A DNA stretch of 64,000 nt from Marchantia polymorpha subsp. ruderalis (taxonomy: Eukaryota > Streptophyta > Marchantiopsida > Marchantiales > Marchantiaceae): the NCBI GenBank assembly GCA_037833965.1, contig AP031354.1, positions 5,496,001 to 5,560,000 on the forward strand, written 5' to 3'. The notes beneath the pieces are model-generated. The model was not told the origin of the DNA, searched no databases, and saw nothing but the letters and a program-made list of their open reading frames with translations. Made by a program: the position numbers and the translations under genes. Shown here piece by piece: positions 47,731 to 60,206 of this stretch (within the stretch, counting starts at the first letter, position 1; each line of letters starts with the position of its first letter).

Positions 47731-50695
47731 TCTTGGATACCTTGACATCTACATCTGTTTCTATACAAAGTATGTGCACCGACGAACCTGTATACTCTTG
47801 TCCATCCGTGAGAGCTCATTTCTTGTGGAGTATATTGAGTACCGGCCTTGTTATTATACTTTTCTATATGTCATTGTGTGTAAACGGACAAGGCTCCGCC
47901 ATCGTATCTTGCGCAAGTGAGAAGGCTTGTATTGATCTACCGAACATTTAAGTCGTAAAAAATGTTACAAACTTTCACTACTCTCCATTTTAAGAAATAC
48001 ATGTGTATCTCTGAACTGCTTCCTTACATTCTGCAGGAGGATAACGGAACGTACTCATGTAAACGTGCGAGAGTGCAGTTGAATGGAGGAGAACTCGAGA
48101 AGGTGCGGAGGAAAGTATATATTTGTGTTTGGTGCTGTCTTACTCCATGTCCGTGTGTGATCGCTTTGAAATGGTTTTGACATCTGGTAACGACATCGGT
48201 CCTTCAAACTTTCGAGGCGTGCATTTTGTTGGATGTCCCGTCTTCCACGTCTAACGACTTGTTTCAGTTATGTCCATTGCGTCTAAATAGGTTTGGCGAT
48301 AAGCTTCAGGAACTTTTATACTTGACTCTGCAGATTGAAAGAATCCATGGCCCCGTCAAGAATGTCGAGCATTATAGTGGTCCAGCCCATGAAAACGATG
48401 GGATCCCCACGAAGGAGGTATCGCAGCCTCCATGCGTCCCCAAAGTTGACGAGATTTTTCTCAAAGAGGAGATGCCCATGGTTAGGCCTGTTGATGTTGC
48501 GCCATTATCATGGCGGGAGGAGCTGGCCATCTCTAGGCCGGACCTCTATTCAGAATTTCTGGAGAATTTAAACTCGAAAACCTTCAGTGAGAGAGAAAAC
48601 AATCTTCCTGTTGACTGTGGACTTGGATCCGTCCATTCACACCCCTTGGTTGATGTGGAGATGGAAGATGTTCAGGAAGAATCACATCATATCACTGCAT
48701 ATGGTGCAGTGCATGAACAAAGTTTCTTTGTTAAGAACATTGAGAGGCAACGGAAAAGAGCTCGCGGCACAGATGACAAAGCTAGTGGACGGACTATTAT
48801 GAACGACTCGAGCTCGGGATCAATCGAACAAGGAAAATTTCGGCTAAAGCGATCGATTCGCTCTACTATGCTGAATGGGAAAGATACATCTGCTGTAAAC
48901 CGGAAACCTAATTCTTCTGAACCTGAGATACTAAATTGTTCTGGAGTTCACCAGGATGAAAGGGCAGTGTCTGATGTAGGTTCATGTCCTAGCTTGAACA
49001 AGGCAGCTAACAATGGAGATGAATGTCAATCTCCACGGAAGCCGAACGTAGCTTCTTGGCCGGCTCCTCTATATGCAAACAATTCTGAACATCGCTCCGA
49101 ACATAAAACTCGTGTAAATTCGACTATACCCAACTCGGTGAAAGAAGAGGACGAGGGAAACTGTGAACATCAAGTAACAGGTGACGAGTACGATATATGT
49201 TTAACTTGCAGAAGAAAGAAAGAGATCTCTTTTTCCAAGTACGCAAGACTTTTCAAGGATGACCCTGCATGGAAGAAAAAGTTTTTGGATGGAGAGAACT
49301 TGGTTTGCGACATCTGCTACTCTAAAGGGTAATTCCTTTTGGGTTACTTGGGTTCCACTCTCTGTTGCAAAATCAAAAGCACTCATGTGCTCTCCAGAAT
49401 TTGTCTTAAAATGTGTGATATGCACCAAGTCACGTTTTCCCCAGCTTGTGATATACTTGAAGGAATGACTTGATCATGTTGGCAGTCAAGTGAAGTCGAG
49501 GACGGGGGGCAGACGGCCAGAACTTACTCTATTTTAGCATCATTTGGGAACCATTTGTAAGCCAGGGGCCATCTATTGTTACCTTTGGTAGAATTTTAGA
49601 GAGTTCTTGACGAGGTAATTCGCAACAGTCTTATGTTTGTATAAATTTGTTCATTCTTAAGCGTCTTGGGAATGTCACATTCTTTCAGAAAAAATACGAA
49701 GTTTTCAAGCATGCCGTTATTGCTGAGTCATGCTCTGAAAGAGACAGATTTCAGACCACCAGAGCATCGAGGATATGCAAAAGCTATTGACGATCTCATT
49801 GAGGCGAACCAGCCAGGGAATTTGAGACCCTGCTATAGTTTTGTTAGCACGACTTCTCCTACTAAGTGTAAAATTGTGTGGCCACCGGTGTGTGTGTTGG
49901 AGAACACCTTCCAAGCAGGCGATCACTGTATAGACATAAGAAATCTGGAGAAAGTTATTACGAAACGTCTAAAAGGTGATTCTTTTTTCTGAGTATTTTA
50001 TTAACGGGTCCGCTTTGTATTTTATGAAAAGTTAGCTTTCTCAGGGCATTTTAAACAGCACGTCATAAAGCTCAGATCAGAAAAACCTTACTTCGGGATG
50101 TGAAGGGATAATGGTTTTTCTCTCGGGTGTACTGCATCTGTAATTGTCTGACTGTTTCTGTGCATTGTCTTGTATATTTCTGCAGGATTTGTAAATATCA
50201 ACAAACACAAAGTTCATAAAATTTTTGCGAAAGGAGTATTCAGAGGACAGGTTTTAGTTGAATTCCCCCCAACAAAAAGGGGATGGATTGATGCAAATCG
50301 TTTGCATCAACACTTTGTCTCCGCTGGAAGATCATTACAAGATTGGGGTCGGATTGGGGTTACTTCGGAGTAAGTTTTTCATTGTTTATACAGTGTCTCT
50401 TTGTATTTTTCATATCAATCTATCTTACATTACAGGATAATGGTGCAGTTGATTTGGCAACTGAAGCATTGGTTGCGTAAATGGTTTCAGAGATTTACAA
50501 AACTCCACACCAGGAGTGCAAGAAACAATTGGGCTCGTGAAGATAGGTTCGAAGGGTGAGATTTTATCTCGAATTTTCTTTGGGTACCTAGCTACTGCCA
50601 GGATAATGCAGCGGATCGATCGTTATAGAAGATGTGTACGTTGGCGATTGGATGAAGTTATCGTTGATGTTGACAAGGACGAAAGCTCTGGCTAA
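47731..50695 (+). CDS. XS-domain protein (zf-XS plus XS), C-terminal seven exons
   Basis: Exons 47731-47807, 48037-48102, 48334-49328, 49689-49975, 50186-50369, 50436-50555 and 50602-50695 join with matching phases into 606 codons plus stop. A long disordered, acidic/basic region with a likely nuclear signal (RQRKRARG) is followed by DICLTC and VCDICYSKG-KNTKFSSMPLLLSHA...EHRGYAKAI, a zf-XS-like zinc finger assembled across the 49328/49689 junction. Next is an XS domain: KIVWPPVCVLENTF, then KVHKIFAKGVFRGQVLVEFPP, then GWIDANRLHQHF, then RSLQDWGRIG. XS proteins such as SGS3 and the IDN2/FDM group are plant-specific dsRNA-binding factors in RNA silencing and RNA-directed DNA methylation. There is no XH domain or long coiled coil; the protein ends in a short tail (RRCVRWRLDEVIVDVDKDESSG). 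Its exact subfamily is unclear, and the N-terminus is unresolved. Confidence 0.8.
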
Positions 50696-52600
50696 GAAAG
50701 GTTATAAGTGTAAGGTGTAAGTTGTTGTATTGTAAACTGCCCAAATTCTTGCCATACTGAGGTTGGAATTATTCGGATTTGCTCTTTACTACCCTTTATT
50801 TATATCATCAAATCATGCAAATCAGCAAAGAGACACTTGCGAAGCCTATCGCGATAACCATTGGATGCACTATGACAGCAAAATGGCTGATGAGATCTAG
50901 GGGATAGTGAGTGTTTTGATACAAGATATATTTTGTAAGAGTAGTATTTTATACATAAGGACATTTACGTAGATATAAGCTTATACTTAACAGACTATCA
51001 CGATAACTTTCGGTGAGCTTTGTAGGTAAGGGAATATAAAATCTACAAGCTTCATCAAGTATGATATTTTAATCATTTACGTGCGTTGAACTACTATAAA
51101 TTCCTTGTCCGTATAGGATTTGTAAAATATTAGATCTGTTTTATAGTATAAAATTACGTTTTCATAACAAATTCATTCATTTTTACACGCTTTTTCTTCA
51201 CAATCACACTCTTCATTTGGTTGGTTTTTAGAATCTAAATGACAACAGTTGAAGTAATGGTGCGTTTAAGACGATAAACTTTGACAATTGTATGAGAGGG
51301 TGATATCTTTTTTGTAATCAATTTCTTTCTGAAAAGCCGATTTGAATTTACCATTGAAATTTGTAACCCTATCGAAGAATCAAACACAAAATTATTTGCT
51401 TGGTCATCTAGGAGTTAAAAACAAGAGAAACAAATGATGAGTGTGAAAAGCTGCAACTATCTTCTATATAATTCTCGTTTTTTGCACTTTAAAAAGTAAA
51501 ACGTTGGAATGTTATTTTTTTGCGAATTAAATACTCTTTTCCTGAATGATGAAATGATAAATTCTCATTTCTTCTAAATTGCTCAAAACTAAAATTGACT
51601 TAATTGATGCGGTAAAAAAAATGATAGATGTCTTTACATATCCGAACTTGATTGTAATTGGTTTTGATTATTATTGTTTTTCCTAATTCAAATGTGAATT
51701 ATAGGTTAGATACATGGTTTTCATTCTGGAACTTACTTTTTTTATATTTATTGAATTGCATGATTAGTTGTCAATGTGTTTTCATCATTTGATCACAGTT
51801 GATAAATTTTGAATTAACGTCAATTGAACGTTAATAGTTATTTTTGAAGATTTATATATAGAATGATTGAAGGTTTAGGTTTGTTAGAGAGTTAAATATT
51901 TTGAAAAGTTGTATATGGAATAGATAACCATCTTTTCATTATTTAACATAAAAGATTAAGAATTCTTTCAAAATCTAGAAGAAAATTAGTTTAAACCAGA
52001 AAAATTACTCAGATCATTTTGTTGTACATTATCTAGAATTTTTAATAAATTCATTTTCAATAATATTTCACTCAAAAACGTATATTTTTTCAAATAATAA
52101 AAACATTGACTGAAATATTACAGGATATGTATTACTTTGTGAAAATTCTTTTACATATATAATCTTTACATCCACTTTATAAGTTTATAGTTTATACATC
52201 CACTTGCAGTTTAAAATAGGTTGACTAAGTAAGTTCCATTAGCTCACTAGTCTCATTGTATACAAGTGATTGCATCTCTTCTTCATGGCAACATTTTATT
52301 CAAACTTGACTTCACAAGCTTGAGCTTCATTATACTAAAAAGTTTCTACTTCTTCTAAGATCAAAGCATCAACATCTTCTTCCTCTCCAAGCATCACTTT
52401 ATTCAAGCAAAGAGAAATTGGCCCATATTTCATATCTTTCAAGAGCTCTACTAAATATATTTGAAAACTTTAGAAGTAGTTTTAGCTTAATCTTGATTGT
52501 TTAGTGCTATAGTCAAAGTCTCACCAACAATTAATTTCTCTTAAATTTCTTGTTGCTCAGAATTTACCTCCTCTTGCATGGGAGTTTCTTATTGTGACAT
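50696..52600. other. AT-rich intergenic, no gene recognised
   Basis: Begins with the XS-gene 3'UTR; 50.9-52.2 kb is strongly AT-rich. The reverse-transcriptase part of the neighbouring copia relic would be expected near 50-52.6 kb but I cannot see it. Confidence 0.45.
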
Positions 52601-54930
52601 ATCATTAAAATATAATTATCAATCTACTACTCAACAATATTGGAAGGGAAATATTCATCCATTTTTGTAGGAGTAACTTGAGTATTCTTCCTCTATTTCA
52701 ATGCTCTTAGTTTATTGAAAGAAACGTATCTACTAACAATAACCTTACAGGATTTAATAACATGTAATCTTTCATATTCAAGAAAACAACATTTTTTAGA
52801 TGTAGAATCTAGCTTGGAATTATATTTCTTGGATGTGTGAAAATATTCATTGCAAGCAAAGATTCTAAACCTATTGTAATCAACCATCCGTTTGTGACTT
52901 GATTCAACGGTGTTAAAGAATCAATTGCATTTGAAGAAGAAAAGTTTACCAAATAACTTACAGTATTGATGACTTACTTCCAAAGTTAGTATGATAAACA
53001 AAATTGATTCAACATACATTGTGACTTTTTCAACATCGTTATGGAGCAACAACTTTTTGAAATAGAGTATAAAATGTGATGAGATGGCAAGTAATACTCT
53101 ACTCTTGACAATAAGTTCCAAGCTCCGTGGAAGCGTATTCATTGTCATTATCAAATCTTAGATATCTCATCCTTGCATTTAGGATTTTTATATTCTTCTC
53201 ACTTTGAAACTCCACTCGGTATCTACAAATCCTAAATGCTGCAAAAACTTGAATTATTTTGTGAAAAAGTGTACCTCTATAAACCTTGAATAATCATTTA
53301 TAAAACAACATAGTACCATTTGTTAGAAAATGAGACAATCAAAGAATATCCCCACACATGGCTAAGAATATAATTAAAAGATTCATTGAAATTATAAATT
53401 TCAACACCAAAAGCATCTATTTCGTTTGGATGATCAAAATACAATGTTCATGAAAGTCAAAATCATGTTTTTTTCTATGAAAAAAATTCAATTTCTCTGA
53501 TGCTATCAATGACATATTTTTTGCTTATGTTGTCTAAAAGCAAGTGTCACACGTTAAATCATCTCCCCTGCGTCATGGTAGCTTGTAGTGTCTTCAAGCA
53601 CATACCTATTTCTATGTCTGTTATGACGCTTGTGAACTCTGAAAATAATCAATTCATCTCTCTTTATTTGAACTAAGACTCCACTAGCATTTCAAACAAG
53701 TACTTTTGTATCCAACATTCTCAATAAAATCAAGTTCTTTCTCATATTAGTTTTGATTCTAACATGAGTCAAAGTACGTATAATGGCATCAAACATTTGA
53801 ATGTTTACTAATCCAATATTTTTAATTTTACAAGATTTATCATTCCTCGTGAAATTTTTTATGCTTGATCTCAAGCTATAACTAAAAAACTCTTAAATGT
53901 AATAGATGTCATAGATACATCTACTATCAAGAATTTAAGAATCATAAAAAAGTATTGATGATGTACAAAAGTCACAATCATATCATCATAGAGGAAATTC
54001 ATCCATAGTTGAATCTTCATTAAGACTAGAAGTAATCACATTTGGTGATGAATAATCACTTGCCTTTGACTTAGATTTGCAATCTCTCTTCATGTGATCT
54101 TGCTTGTCTTGCTTCTATGTCTAAATACATCTTTCTTGTCACCAATTGTATTTTTTTGATCATATGATCTACCACGAGTAACATACAATATTTTCTCCAA
54201 AGAACTCGCTGATAAAGCAGGTGCCATCAACTTGCTTTGCAAATCGTCAATAAATAAAGCACTAATCACTTTGTTGAAGGTGATAGAATTTTTATTCTCT
54301 TGCATTTGTATAAGTGACTGAAATGATGACGCTAGTGAATTCAATAAATGAACAACTTTGCGCTCATCACTCTCAACTTTTTCAAGAGTAATTGAATTCA
54401 CAGCAATATTACAAAAATCATCAATATGAATTCAAATTTTGATATACTTTTTGAATACTTCATCTTGAATTCATCAATTTCAAAGAAGTAAGCAAATGAT
54501 TAAAAGCTCCTTGTGATAAAATTGCTTAGAAGAGTTGTTTCAACAAATCTTCACATTTTGTATGCTCTCCTAACTACTTCAACACGAAGTGTTCAAGTTA
54601 CATGATAATACTACTCACCGTTTTCTTTTGAAAGTACTTCCAATTTTCTTCATTGATCTTATTCGTCTTGGTACAATATCTTTTCCAATCCAAAAGTGTT
54701 CAATACACCTTTGACTTGTCTTTCTCACAAGACATAATTACTTGGTCCATCAGATTTTAGAATGTCAAATTTGCATCCGCCAATCTTTACAAATGTCATG
54801 CTTATTTTTCTTCCATCAGATCTTAGATTGTCAAATTTGCATCCGCCAATCTGATCATATGACTTGGTTATTTTTCTTTCATCGTTAGACGCTGTCTGTT
54901 GTTGACGGCAGTTTCCAGGTTTCAAAAGCT
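52600..54930 (-). mobile_element. Decayed Ty1/copia retrotransposon (gag to integrase)
   Basis: Read on the minus strand from 54.9 kb: gag start (CKFDILKSDGPSNY), a gag UBN2-type region (54401-54090: EKVESDERKVVHLLNSLASSFQSL, then ITFNKVISALFIDDLQ), a zinc-knuckle remnant (HMKRDCKSKSKAS, near 54090), a protease trace (ILDSR, near 53930), the GAG-pre-integrase motif (RTLTHVRIKTNMRKNLILLRMLD, 53692-53800), and the integrase C-terminal text FRIFACNEYFHTSKK...KLDSTSKKCCFLEYE with VIVSRYVSFN (52693-52887). Stops and frameshifts are frequent. Reverse transcriptase and RNase H are not recognisable. No LTR pair was found. A primer-binding-site-like word (TTGATATCA, minus strand) sits near 55125-55135. 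It is a dead, probably 3'-truncated element. Confidence 0.85.
54748..54879 (-). repeat. In-frame 66-bp tandem duplication in copia gag
   Basis: Units 54748-54813 and 54814-54879 both encode a KIGGCKFD-L-SDG-like segment. The unit length is a multiple of three, so the gag frame was kept. Confidence 0.8.
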
Positions 54931-56692
54931 CTGATAGAAACTTTTGACTCCCCGGTCATATTACACACCTTACAAACTGTAATGTAGGTTCTTTGACTTG
55001 TAAACAGTAATTTCAAGGATGTAAATCCTAAAAATTGCTCTATGGCGGCAATCAAGTGCTTCAAACTCCTTCGATATGCAATTTCTTGTATAAATTTTAC
55101 TTGGTTCAACGAAATCCAACAATTTTGATATCAATTGAAGCTTTTATTTTATCTTCAAAATGAAACCTATCCCATTTTCTACTTTTGGGTATTTGCAACT
55201 AAATTGTTATTTGAGTGTTTCAGTCACCATATATCCACTATTGTGCGAATTCATATCGTCATATAACATACATTGTTGACATGTCATACTTACACATATA
55301 CATATAGAGGACAAGAACATACATATACACAAAGGTATCACAATTGAAAATATCCGTACAAACCCCATTGGCTTTAAACACGAAACTCACATAAAAATCA
55401 AGCCAAGTTCACTCCATAGCTTGGAAAATTCAGGCCGAAGCTAACGAGACGCCATAACTAACCTACTGAAAGTTTTTCCCTACGCAAAAGTCTCACTCGA
55501 AGAACTAAAAGAATCTTCCTACAACTATACTTTCTAACAAGAGTGGGCACTAACCTAGGGTTAAGTCAACTAGACATTATTCTAGGTTACTAACTATTCA
55601 CAACACCTATGGACATGACACCACCTTGAACTTTCAAAAGATTCGACCATTTGTAACTTCTTTGCCGCAACTTGACTTGTAGCCTTATCGATACAGAATC
55701 AAAAATCTCTTCAAGCTTTTTTCAACACAATGCAGTCTAGGTGCTTACTTAGAATGATCAAGAAATTACAAGCAAAATTAAAATATCGGTTGAACTAAAA
55801 GCTTGAACTAGCTTTCATGATAGTTTACATCAAAATACTCTCAAAACTTCAAATGCCCATAACTTTTGACTCACATATCTGTTCTTGACAAAATTTATCT
55901 CAAAATTATTGAAGAATCTCAATTTTTACAACATGAATTGACTGTAATCTCAAACAAATACACCACATCATGCGATTAAAACTAAATGTCAAATTGCTAC
56001 CTTCTTGTCACAAATACATCTACTATCAAAAAACTGCTGATAATTACTCAATGACTCCAAGTTTTGCTCTGAAATCACTTGTCAAGGAGAAACGCGTACT
56101 TTCAGTTGCTATGCTAGAGTAGAAAGGATAATGAAGAAGACTTCCTCCATCTCCAAATTAAACCCTTACATTATGTTGACAAGTTGAAACTTATATATGA
56201 ATAATATTAATGGATATATTAGTTTGGTATCTGATTGGTGTAATTTCTTATAACTTGATGTTGTATTTTCATGCATTATTTCCATCCACTTGTTCCCATT
56301 GCTCTACTAATACTAGGTAAAAATACAAATGAAGGAAATTAAAAAATTTACATTTCAAAAAAAGTTCTAATGTGTGTTGCAAAATCATATTCTATCAATA
56401 ATTAAAGTTTATAATTCATTTATAGAAACCTAACAATAAATGCTTTTTATGCAGTTTGAAAAAATAAATGAATAAAATTCTCTTAATTTTCTCATCATAT
56501 GTCATTTTTAAAGTCTTTTCTTAGGGAGAGAGCTATAAATAAAATTATTTCTTATAATTGTAGTTACCTACATGGCTCCAGTTTCAGCAATTTGTCAGAA
56601 AAATTCTCAATACCAAATAATTTGAAAAAAATACTTAGCACGGATTTAATTACCACCTATCTACATGTTGATTAATTTGTATTATTTATATA
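54931..56692. other. AT-rich intergenic, possibly old copia 5' LTR
   Basis: This is where a 5' LTR of the minus-strand copia relic would lie (from about 55136 upward). No matching copy was seen on the other side, so an LTR is not demonstrated. No gene is seen. Confidence 0.4.
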
Positions 56693-56700
56693 TTAATTTA

Positions 56701-57116
56701 GGGAATTGCTAGGCACACAACCCCCTCCTGTGCATACATCCACTCGTCCACAAAGCACATTTTTGCGTCAAAACACCAAAAGCTAAACATTTCTGCGTCG
56801 AAACATGCCAACGCTTTGTCAAACAAGGGGGAAAAGCTGTTTACGGGTCCAAACATGCCGGCTCTTCGGCAAACAAGGCGGTAACGCTGCAATTTTTGTT
56901 TGGAAGGTACCTAATTGGGAACACATTCGAACGTGGACGGATCCCGTCTAGTGCTGTTGTCAGCTGGCACTCGTCGTCCGCGCGCGCCTCGCGGACGTTC
57001 ATCTTTAGTGATATGGTGCCTCTGCGAGTGAGACGGCTACTTCTGTCGATCTGAGCGTGCTATTAAGGTCACGGGCGGTCATCCCTCTTGTGGGGGTTGT
57101 GTGCCTAGCAATTCCC
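56701..57116. mobile_element. hAT-like MITE (416 bp)
   Basis: Perfect 24-bp terminal inverted repeats: the left begins GGGAATTGCTAGGCACACAA (56701) and the right is its exact complement (57093-57116). Both sides carry the 8-bp duplication TTAATTTA (56693-56700; 57117-57124). An 8-bp target site and short TIRs fit hAT elements, although the ends are not the classical CAGGG. The interior is GC-richer than its surroundings and holds two copies of a CATGCC...GGCAAACAAGG-like word. There is no transposase. Perfect TIRs and duplication indicate a young insertion. Confidence 0.9.
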
Positions 57117-57124
57117 TTAATTTA

Positions 57125-59081
57125 TACATCCCTCGCTTCAGCTCGCTTCAGCCCTTGTTGAAGGAAAGATTCGAAGCATCATTCAGTTTTGACTTGTTCA
57201 TTCCTGTGTACTGCACTCAAACCGCTGAGCTTACAGAATCCTGTCCAGCCACTTTCAACTCAGCGTTGTACTGCCCCCAATTCTGCAGTTCCGTCTGTCA
57301 AAGCCTTCTGGCTCTAGATTGGCGCTCGTCTGAAAACATGAGCTTACAGTCATCTCGGAGACCAAATGAATATGGTGACGATTTTGGAACTCAAAATTTG
57401 ATTCTAAACTGAAGTGGTGCGGCTAGAAGTGTAGTGTTCATTATGGAGTGAAGTTTGTGAGCAAGGCAAGGCATTTTCAGCGTAGAAACAAAGTATCGAT
57501 GCAGCTTCAGTATGTGGCAATCGTCGCTGGAGTTAAGTGTGTACACAGCCATTCCTTCTATCCCTGTCACACGATTGTTGCAAGAGTCCATGGTACGAGA
57601 AGTGCTGTCTGCTTTTATGGTCGGTTGTTGATGTCTCAAAAGTGAAGGGTGATATACAGGACGGCACAGTATCACGCAGCTAATAATGCAGTACGAGGGA
57701 TGGTGCACGACCATATGACGCCTAAGATTCTATGGCCATTACCACCTACGGAATCTGAAGGCTCCATTATCCCTGCCTGCATTATTCTCGCAGGGCGTGT
57801 CAGAGTTTTGAAGAGTTGTTGGCTGCGAGGGTCAGGCCCTCAGGGGATGATCATTCGATCGCTCGTCTCGACTAGGTGATGCGCATATGTCTGCAGTCGA
57901 ATCTTTCCGATGACCATTGAATTGTTCTCGGTGACTCAGCGATGAGCGTTTCTTCGCAGGCCACAATGCCGAAGTATCAGAATCTAATCTCCTGTGCAGA
58001 GACTTCGAGTCATGAACTTCGATCCGTTAGCTTGATTCTTCCAATCTTCTTTCTTCACGCTCAAGGTCAGAAGCCCATTTACTCTTTAACAATACTCGCT
58101 TCGGACGACAGCGTTAGGTACTGTGGGGATCAACATTGAATTGTGGGTTCTGAGCTTTGTCTCCGACGTGATGCGAGTCCTGACCACTACGATGATAAAT
58201 ATAGTGTTTGTAGGCTGTGAGGCACATCGAGAGCGCAATGTGATTCGGGCTCCATCTCCAGGTTCTCATAAACTCAACTGACTTATTAGCCGAGGGTCAG
58301 GGCGAATGACGTCTCCATGACTCCAAACCGAGGATCAGAGATGACATACCGCACTGCGCATAGTACCAAACACGGCACCTTCCCGATACAGGCTCAGAGT
58401 CCGGACTGCTAAAAAGATCTGCCTCTTCATGGAACACAGGATAACGATGACCGAGAAGCTCTTCTAATCTTGTTTGGCTTGAAGGGCACACTGGCTACGG
58501 CAGAGCTTTGCACACAATGATGAACCCCTTGTCCGGTTGGACGTGTGAAATTTGTCTGGTCAGTAACGACAGACAGGTCTCGGGTTGAATTTCATTTGGC
58601 AAACAAGACGTATTTTACATTTATGTAAGGGGACAATGTATCCCAGAGCGTCGATTATAATACAATGGGCTATGTATGGGGAAGCCGGCATACTACGACA
58701 GGCTCTGTATTTGTAATGGTGTGCGATGGTGAAGCTCTGTGCACAATTTTCTGAAACCTGCTCGTTTCAATCTTTCCCTCGGAAAGTAGACCCGGAGCAT
58801 TCTTCTCCAGCCAATTGCCTGCGGCTCACGCGGTCTTCATCCCTGCTCCGGATTGCGTGATCTGCAAGGTGTTTGTGAGGAGAGTGAGGGCAGATGCCAG
58901 ATGCTCGGCCAGTCTCCCGTGCGGAAGCTCGAGGAGTTCAGAGCAGTGCAAGTCTCCGCTGTGTAACATGGGCGTTGTCAGTGTTGGGAATTCTACACTC
59001 GTTCTGAACCTTGGCCTGCAGTAAAATTCAATCTAGTCTTACGGCTGGGCCTGAGAACTTGAGAAGTCAGTGACATGGATC
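57125..59081. other. Intergenic, no gene recognised
   Basis: Balanced composition. Frames at 57101-57412 and 57391-57714 have no recognisable domain. The right end is the 3' flank of the minus-strand ARF gene. Confidence 0.4.
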
Positions 59082-60206
59082 TCATTGAACCCAGGGCGAT
59101 GAGCTGGGAACCTCTTTGAGTGCTGTGGCTAACCAATCTAGTCCTTCGAACAGTCCCTCTCCGCTGATTGCACAACAGCCCTGGATATTATATTCCTGTC
59201 GAATATGATGTAGACCGAGTTTTTCCGAGATCTCCTTAACGGACATGGCTTTGGGAAGATCGCATTTGTTTGCTAGAACGAGAACCTTAACACCCGATAG
59301 AATGGGATCCTCCATCAATCTCTGAAGCTCCTCATACGCTTCTCGCATTCTGTCATGATCCGTGCTGTCGACCACAAAAATCAACCCCTGCACAATCCGA
59401 CACAATTGAGCTGACCGTCAGTCGGAATCTCACCAAAAAACTTCAAGTCGTGGTCTCATTATTCAGCCTCTCACGCTCGCAACCAATTTCGAACGGAAGC
59501 AGACCAGACATTGATTCACGAGGAGAGGAGACGAGAGGAGAGCAGAAGTGGTCGATCTCGGAAGCCAACCTGGGCATCATGGAAGTAGTGACACCATAAT
59601 TGACGAATCTTGGACTGACCGCCAACGTCCCAGACAGTGAAGCTGACATTGTTCTCATGTTGCAGATGCTCTACATTGAAGCCGATCGTGGGGATCGTGG
59701 CTACTCTCTCCCCCATCTTTAATTTGTACAGAATGGTCGTTTTACCTGCATTCCATCCCATCCCATCCCATTTTAGTTCCAGATCCTCACTTTCACAACG
59801 AGACCTGGCCCCTAACAACAAGCAGGCGAATCGAATCCAAATGCTCGACTGAAACGCTTTCTAACTGTTCTCAAATGCATCCATCGGCCACTCTCCCCGT
59901 CCCTTTCTCTTAGCTTCTCTTCCCTTCCCTTCCCTTCGACAGACCCCAGCTGACAAATTGGCGACATCGATAATCGGCTCGAGACGTGGAGGATGCTAAA
60001 TTCAGAAAAGAGCGGGAGAGGGGCTGATGGGATCGTGACGACAGTCGGGGACGGACCGAGGCAGATTTGGAGGGGGAGAGGGAGGGAGGGAGGGAAGGGG
60101 AGGAAGAGGTACCTGCAGCGTCTAGGCCCAACATGAGTAGACGTAAGTTTCTCGCGGACTGAATGGTGAATAGGTTTTGCAGCATGGATCCCAAGGTCTG
60201 CCCCAT
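59082..60206 (-). CDS. ARF: ARF-family small GTPase, three exons
   Basis: Exons on the minus strand are 60206-60113, 59745-59570 and 59387-59082, giving 191 aa. [13 protein letters not shown] supplies the Gly2 myristoylation site and amphipathic helix. Nucleotide motifs: G1 GLDAAGKT (built across the first junction), switch [12 protein letters not shown]3 WDVGGQ, G4 NKCD (most ARFs have NKQD), G5 CAISG. The C-terminus ([26 protein letters not shown]) extends about 10 residues past the usual 181. ARFs recruit coats and lipid-modifying enzymes to Golgi and endosome membranes in their GTP form. [11 protein letters not shown] has an extra residue compared with the usual KNISFTVWD, so it is a divergent ARF or ARF-like protein rather than ARF1 itself. 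Intron phases (1, then 0) match the gene at 62788. Confidence 0.92.

Noticed and set aside
55136-56200. A copia 5' LTR
   Set aside because: Only a weak primer-binding-site-like word marks its edge; no second LTR copy was seen in the window.
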